A DNA stretch of 16,420 nucleotides from Legionella sp. (GTDB lineage Bacteria > Pseudomonadota > Gammaproteobacteria > Legionellales > Legionellaceae). The notes under the pieces are model-generated. The model did no database searches, was not told the DNA's origin, and worked only from the letters and a program-made list of their open reading frames with translations. The stretch lies in assembly GCA_004297865.1 (NCBI GenBank), contig SCSO01000473.1:1-16420 (forward strand). Direction: 5' to 3'. The position numbers and the translations under genes are program-made. Positions 13,342 through 16,420 of this stretch are shown in pieces. Every line of letters starts with the position of its first letter. The stretch's first letter is position 1.

Positions 13342-14724
13342 CTAAGTGATATCGATATCATGAGCTAACGAACGGCGGTTTGCTCGGAAATAAGTGATGG
13401 GTGAGTGTTCTAAGAAATCAGACAATTTTTCCATATAAATACAAGCAAAACGATCGACTTGATAAGCAAAATAGCTTTCTTCTGCTCCGGCACGAAAAAC
13501 ACGCTCCCATCTAGGATTATAAAAAGCGTGTTGCTCTTGTAATAATTTAGAAATTTTTAAATCGAGAGTGGAAATTTCAATTTGTAAATCATGAATCTCT
13601 TTGTCATACGCTTGGGAAGATTCATCAATACTCTGAGTGCAAATTTTGACGTACTTTTGTTCCAAAGCTTTTTTAATATTCATCGTTTCTACAATTTTTT
13701 TCTCGGTAGGCAAAGCTTTGCGTTGCGCTGCAATTTCTTGGCCCAATTCCTCAACCACTAAAGCGGTGCGCCAGTTACAATCTTTCTTTAAGCGTAAGAT
13801 ATCGCCGTAAATATGATCGCCAATATATAGAATTTCATCGCCGCCAAGCTGCAAATCTTCAGTAAACTTTTTCGCATTGCCGCCTTGATAAACGCCTGGA
13901 GTAATTGCACCTTGAGTGTTGGTCATACTTCCGGTTTGTGGATCGATAGCAAGAAAACGCATGTTGTCATAGAAAAAGCGAGGTTTATTCGCTAGTGTGA
14001 TCACGTACTCAAAAAGATCTTGCCACGTTTCACCTTTATCCAGAAAAGGGGTGATGGCATAATCTAACAAAAGTTTGGTGTAGGAATAATCCGAATTCGT
14101 GAGAATAAAAATTCTCTTTTCATGACGGATAAAATGTTTTAATCCATCCACAACGGCTTTTTCTTTAATAACAAAATTCTCTAAGTTTTTACTGATAATC
14201 CCTTTTAATTGGCCTTCGGAATGAACCTTATCCACACAATATTGGACATCCAAGGCAATGGAAGAGTAATTAGGCATTTGATCGGGAAATTCATCCTTCA
14301 AATCAATGAGCTGCCCGAAGAGTACGCAAAAGGCGATTGAAAAAGAAGTATCAATAGCCATGTAGTTGGGATCACCTAAATCCACATAGGTACTACGATA
14401 AATTTTTTGTTGATCGTTGAAATGAATGGGGCGCGTGCCGTGATAACTGAGACGAATTGCGCCATAACGACTGAGTTTAAGTATATTGCCATTTTTACCA
14501 TCAATCACTAAACCGCGAATGGCATCATGGAAATTAAATTTTAATTTTCTAATGCTTTCAGGATAATGTTTGACTTCGATAAGTTTTTCAATGATCAGTT
14601 GATAAACTAAACCTTCAAAATTCTCGGAATTATAACGAATCAAAGTATGATCCATATCCACACCAATCATCTTAATTTTTTTCAAGTTGATGATGCGATT
14701 TACAAATATTTTATGTTCATCCAT
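13342..14724 (-). CDS. HAD-IG family cytosolic 5'-nucleotidase (cN-II-like)
   Basis: This 460-aa enzyme resembles the Legionella IMP/GMP-preferring 5'-nucleotidase and eukaryotic NT5C2. It would dephosphorylate purine nucleoside monophosphates and so balance nucleotide pools. HAD motifs are all visible: I, GVDMDHTLIRY with D23 nucleophile and D25; II, ILTNSD (207-212) with T209; III, K285/K286 in GGNAKKF; IV, YIGDHIYGDIL (300-310) with D303 and D308. The long cap with DGKNGNILKLSRYG (75-88) and GTRPI (96-100) is typical of the family. The C-terminal third is helical (about 330-400, coiled-coil-like). The gene follows rpiA by 46 nt and precedes the small winged-helix-like gene by 9 nt. Its ribosome site is weak (TAGG). 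Effector-type regulation as in NT5C2 cannot be judged. Confidence 0.92.
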   Translation of the reverse strand: MDEHKIFVNRIINLKKIKMIGVDMDHTLIRYNSENFEGLVYQLIIEKLIEVKHYPESIRKLKFNFHDAIRGLVIDGKNGNILKLSRYGAIRLSYHGTRPIHFNDQQKIYRSTYVDLGDPNYMAIDTSFSIAFCVLFGQLIDLKDEFPDQMPNYSSIALDVQYCVDKVHSEGQLKGIISKNLENFVIKEKAVVDGLKHFIRHEKRIFILTNSDYSYTKLLLDYAITPFLDKGETWQDLFEYVITLANKPRFFYDNMRFLAIDPQTGSMTNTQGAITPGVYQGGNAKKFTEDLQLGGDEILYIGDHIYGDILRLKKDCNWRTALVVEELGQEIAAQRKALPTEKKIVETMNIKKALEQKYVKICTQSIDESSQAYDKEIHDLQIEISTLDLKISKLLQEQHAFYNPRWERVFRAGAEESYFAYQVDRFACIYMEKLSDFLEHSPITYFRANRRSLAHDIDIT

Positions 14725-14770
14725 TTTAAAGGCCTATCCATTAAACTAATACATTGATCACTATAGCAAT

Positions 14771-15421
14771 TTATTTCAATTCACGCACACCTTCGGGTGA
14801 TGCTACCAATATTTTATCGGCTAAACGATGTGCAAATAAACCGTTTTCCACCACACCCGGGATCTTATTAATATTGTCTTCGAAAGTGAGGGCATTGTTA
14901 ATCTCTAAATGATAGAGATCAAGAATGATATTCCCATTATCGGTGACAAATCCCTCACGATATTCGGGATCTCCACCCAGCTTGACTAATTCGCGTGCTA
15001 CAAAGCTTCGAGCCATGGGAATCACTTCTACAGCAATGGGGAATGCGCCTAAATGATTCACCACTTTTGATTCATCTACAATGCAAATAAATTGTTTAGC
15101 GACGGAGGCTACAATCTTTTCGCGGGTGAGAGCGCCACCACCGCCTTTAATCATTTCACCACGTGCGGTCACTTCATCGGCACCATCAATGTAAATTAGC
15201 AAATCTTGGACCGCATTTAAATCGATGACAGGAATGCCTTCGGCACGTAATAAAGCTTCGGTGGCTTTTGAACTAGATACACAGGCATCAATACGATGTT
15301 TGATCCGTGCGAGTTCTTTAATAAAGCAATTCACCGTGGAGCCGGTACCTACGCCAACTACGATATTGTCTTCAATGTAAGCTAAAGCGGCTTGTGCTGC
15401 TTTGATTTTTAATTCACTCAT
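14771..15421 (-). CDS. rpiA: Ribose-5-phosphate isomerase A
   Basis: This 216-aa cytosolic enzyme interconverts ribose-5-phosphate and ribulose-5-phosphate in the non-oxidative pentose phosphate pathway, feeding nucleotide synthesis. The phosphate-binding GVGTGSTVNCFI is at 23-34. The catalytic set is YIDGADEV (D79, D82) and KGGGGALTREKIVA (K92, E101), equivalent to E. coli D81, D84, K94 and E103. Length is close to the E. coli protein. Its ATG lies inside the end of rlmB with an 8-nt ATGAGTGA overlap. It therefore depends on translation of rlmB or on re-initiation; no strong separate ribosome site is seen. Confidence 0.96.
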   Translation of the reverse strand: MSELKIKAAQAALAYIEDNIVVGVGTGSTVNCFIKELARIKHRIDACVSSSKATEALLRAEGIPVIDLNAVQDLLIYIDGADEVTARGEMIKGGGGALTREKIVASVAKQFICIVDESKVVNHLGAFPIAVEVIPMARSFVARELVKLGGDPEYREGFVTDNGNIILDLYHLEINNALTFEDNINKIPGVVENGLFAHRLADKILVASPEGVRELK

Positions 15422-16166
15422 TGTTTTTTCCTTGCCGTTGTCTCACTACCTCATACAAAGAGACACCAGTTGCTACCGAAACATTTAGACTGTCTACACT
15501 GCCTAACATCGGTAAAGCAAAGAGCCCATCACAATGATCGCGAGTTAAACGGCGCAAGCCTTCACCCTCAGCGCCCATGGCAATGGCGACTGTGCCTGTG
15601 CAATCTACGGAATATAGAGATTGATTGGCCTCTCCTGCAGCACCATAAATCCATACGCCAGCTTCTTTTAATATTTCCATCGCACGGACTAAATTAGTCA
15701 CTCGCACCACAGGAATAGATTCAGCAGCACCACATGCGACTTTACTGACTACAGGAGTAATGCCAGCACTTTTATCCTTAGGAATAATCACAAAATCCAC
15801 CCCAGTCGCATCCGCTGAGCGTAAACAAGCCCCTAAATTGTGAGGATCTGTGACGCCATCGAGAATTAAAACTAGGCCCGGGTTTTTGCTGGAAGAAAGT
15901 AAGTGTGGTAAATCGGCTTCGACAAAATCGGTTAAAGCTTGAGCTTTAGCGACGACTCCTTGATGAGTAAATTCAGCAAATCGTTGATTCATTTTTGCTG
16001 AACTTAACTGTTCAACAGGAATATGCTTTTCTGCGGCTTTATCGAGAATAGTTTGTACTTTTTTATCAACGCGTTCTTGACTGACATAAAGCGTTTTGAC
16101 TACCCGATGAGGATTAGATAACAAGGCTGATACGGCGTGTACCCCATAAACATACTGCTCACTCAT
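15414..16166 (-). CDS. rlmB: 23S rRNA (guanosine-2'-O-)-methyltransferase RlmB
   Basis: This 250-aa SpoU/TrmH-family (SPOUT) enzyme would methylate the ribose of G2251 (E. coli numbering) in the 23S peptidyl-transferase region using S-adenosylmethionine. The N-terminal substrate-binding domain (about 4-80) begins YVYGVHAVSALL, as in E. coli. The trefoil-knot domain has DPHNLGACLRSADA (107-120; N110, R116), AMGAEGEGL (196-204) and SVDSLNVSVATGVSLYE (223-239), the three SPOUT motifs. Start: ATG 16166 matches the family N-terminus and has GGAGG 12 nt upstream. A TTG at 16193 would add nine residues that are not family-like. It overlaps both rnr (upstream) and rpiA (downstream) by the same 8-nt junction. 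Confidence 0.95.
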   Translation of the reverse strand: MSEQYVYGVHAVSALLSNPHRVVKTLYVSQERVDKKVQTILDKAAEKHIPVEQLSSAKMNQRFAEFTHQGVVAKAQALTDFVEADLPHLLSSSKNPGLVLILDGVTDPHNLGACLRSADATGVDFVIIPKDKSAGITPVVSKVACGAAESIPVVRVTNLVRAMEILKEAGVWIYGAAGEANQSLYSVDCTGTVAIAMGAEGEGLRRLTRDHCDGLFALPMLGSVDSLNVSVATGVSLYEVVRQRQGKNNE

Positions 16167-16420
16167 TGCTAACTTCTTCCTCCGCAGGTTCAAAATCTAT
16201 TTTGCGTTCATCTAAATCGACGCGAGCTACTAACACGGTCATTTTATCACCTAAACGATAAACATTCCCGCCTCGTGAGCCAATTAAGCGATGTTTCACC
16301 GCATCATAGGTGTAATAATCATTTTTTAAAGAGGTCACATGGACCAATCCTTCCACATAAATCTCATCCAATTCCACAAAGATACCAAAACTGGTCACTG
16401 CAGAAATCCGGCCTTTAAAT
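16159..16420 (-). CDS. rnr: Ribonuclease R, C-terminal S1 domain (partial, N-terminus off right edge)
   Basis: Only the last ~87 codons are in the window; the frame is open to the right edge. The residues read FKGRISAVTSFGIFVEL, then VEGLVHVTSL, YYTYDAVKHRLIGSRGG, VYRLGDKMTVLVARVDLDERKIDF. This is the S1 RNA-binding domain of RNase R, in the same order as the E. coli protein. RNase R is a processive 3'-5' exoribonuclease for structured RNA. After the S1 domain only about ten mostly acidic residues remain (EPAEEEVSNE), so the Lys-rich tail of E. coli RNase R is absent. Pairing rnr with rlmB is the classical gammaproteobacterial order. The GTG at 16398 is an internal Val, not a start. Confidence 0.93.
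   Translation of the reverse strand, partial: FKGRISAVTSFGIFVELDEIYVEGLVHVTSLKNDYYTYDAVKHRLIGSRGGNVYRLGDKMTVLVARVDLDERKIDFEPAEEEVSNE

Noticed and set aside
14740..14769. TTGCTA-18-TTTAAT as a promoter for the nucleotidase gene
   Set aside because: The predicted transcript start would fall on the ribosome site about 9 nt before the ATG, so operon transcription from rpiA is more likely.
16167..16193. TTG start adding nine residues to RlmB
   Set aside because: The ATG at 16166 gives the family-typical N-terminus and has GGAGG upstream.
1..16420. CRISPR arrays, tRNA genes, insertion sequences or phage att sites
   Set aside because: No regularly spaced repeats, cloverleaf-like sequences, transposase frames or flanking direct repeats were seen by eye.

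Overview
The window reads as a chromosomal segment of an AT-rich gammaproteobacterium. The best guess is the order Legionellales (Legionella/Coxiella/Berkiella-like). The reasons are low G+C by eye, a HAD-IG/cN-II-type 5'-nucleotidase of the kind known from Legionella, an RMD1/DUF155 membrane protein, an isopenicillin-N-synthase-like oxygenase, and standard gammaproteobacterial rnr, rlmB, rpiA, polA and lpxD. The order-level placement is inference. No tRNA, rRNA, insertion sequence, prophage or CRISPR array was seen.

Left part (1-6435). A 2OG-Fe(II) oxygenase runs off the left edge on the minus strand. It diverges from a small CI/XRE-type HTH regulator, which has an 18-codon leader ORF and a dyad directly upstream and a hairpin terminator downstream. 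Next come an RMD1-family protein and an AzgA-like purine permease. The permease 3' end overlaps phrB (CPD photolyase) by 51 bp tail to tail. phrB is the second gene of a minus-strand pair whose first gene is an unrecognised membrane protein. Divergent from that pair is a tandem-GNAT acetyltransferase.

Middle (6436-12522). A solitary beta-ketoacyl-ACP synthase with a good sigma70-type promoter ends at a bidirectional terminator, facing an outer-membrane beta-barrel gene. lpxD (lipid A synthesis) and polA (DNA polymerase I) follow as a tightly coupled pair (2-nt gap).

Right part (12523-16420, all minus). In transcription order: rnr (partial), rlmB, rpiA, the HAD-IG nucleotidase, a small winged-helix-like protein, and a single-domain response regulator. 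rnr/rlmB and rlmB/rpiA each overlap by the same 8-nt ATGAGTGA junction, which suggests translational coupling. The response regulator stop codon abuts the polA stop with no gap. Its promoter region carries an exact CTTAAG-N5-CTTAAG tandem repeat that resembles the PmrA box of enterics, Legionella and Coxiella.

Most genes are housekeeping: lipid A and fatty-acid chemistry, DNA repair and replication, RNA decay and modification, pentose phosphate and purine metabolism. No obvious new multi-gene system is present. The most interesting points are the PmrA-like box on the orphan response regulator, the leader peptide and dyad before the HTH gene, the unidentified membrane protein coupled to phrB, and the solitary polyketide-flavoured ketosynthase.
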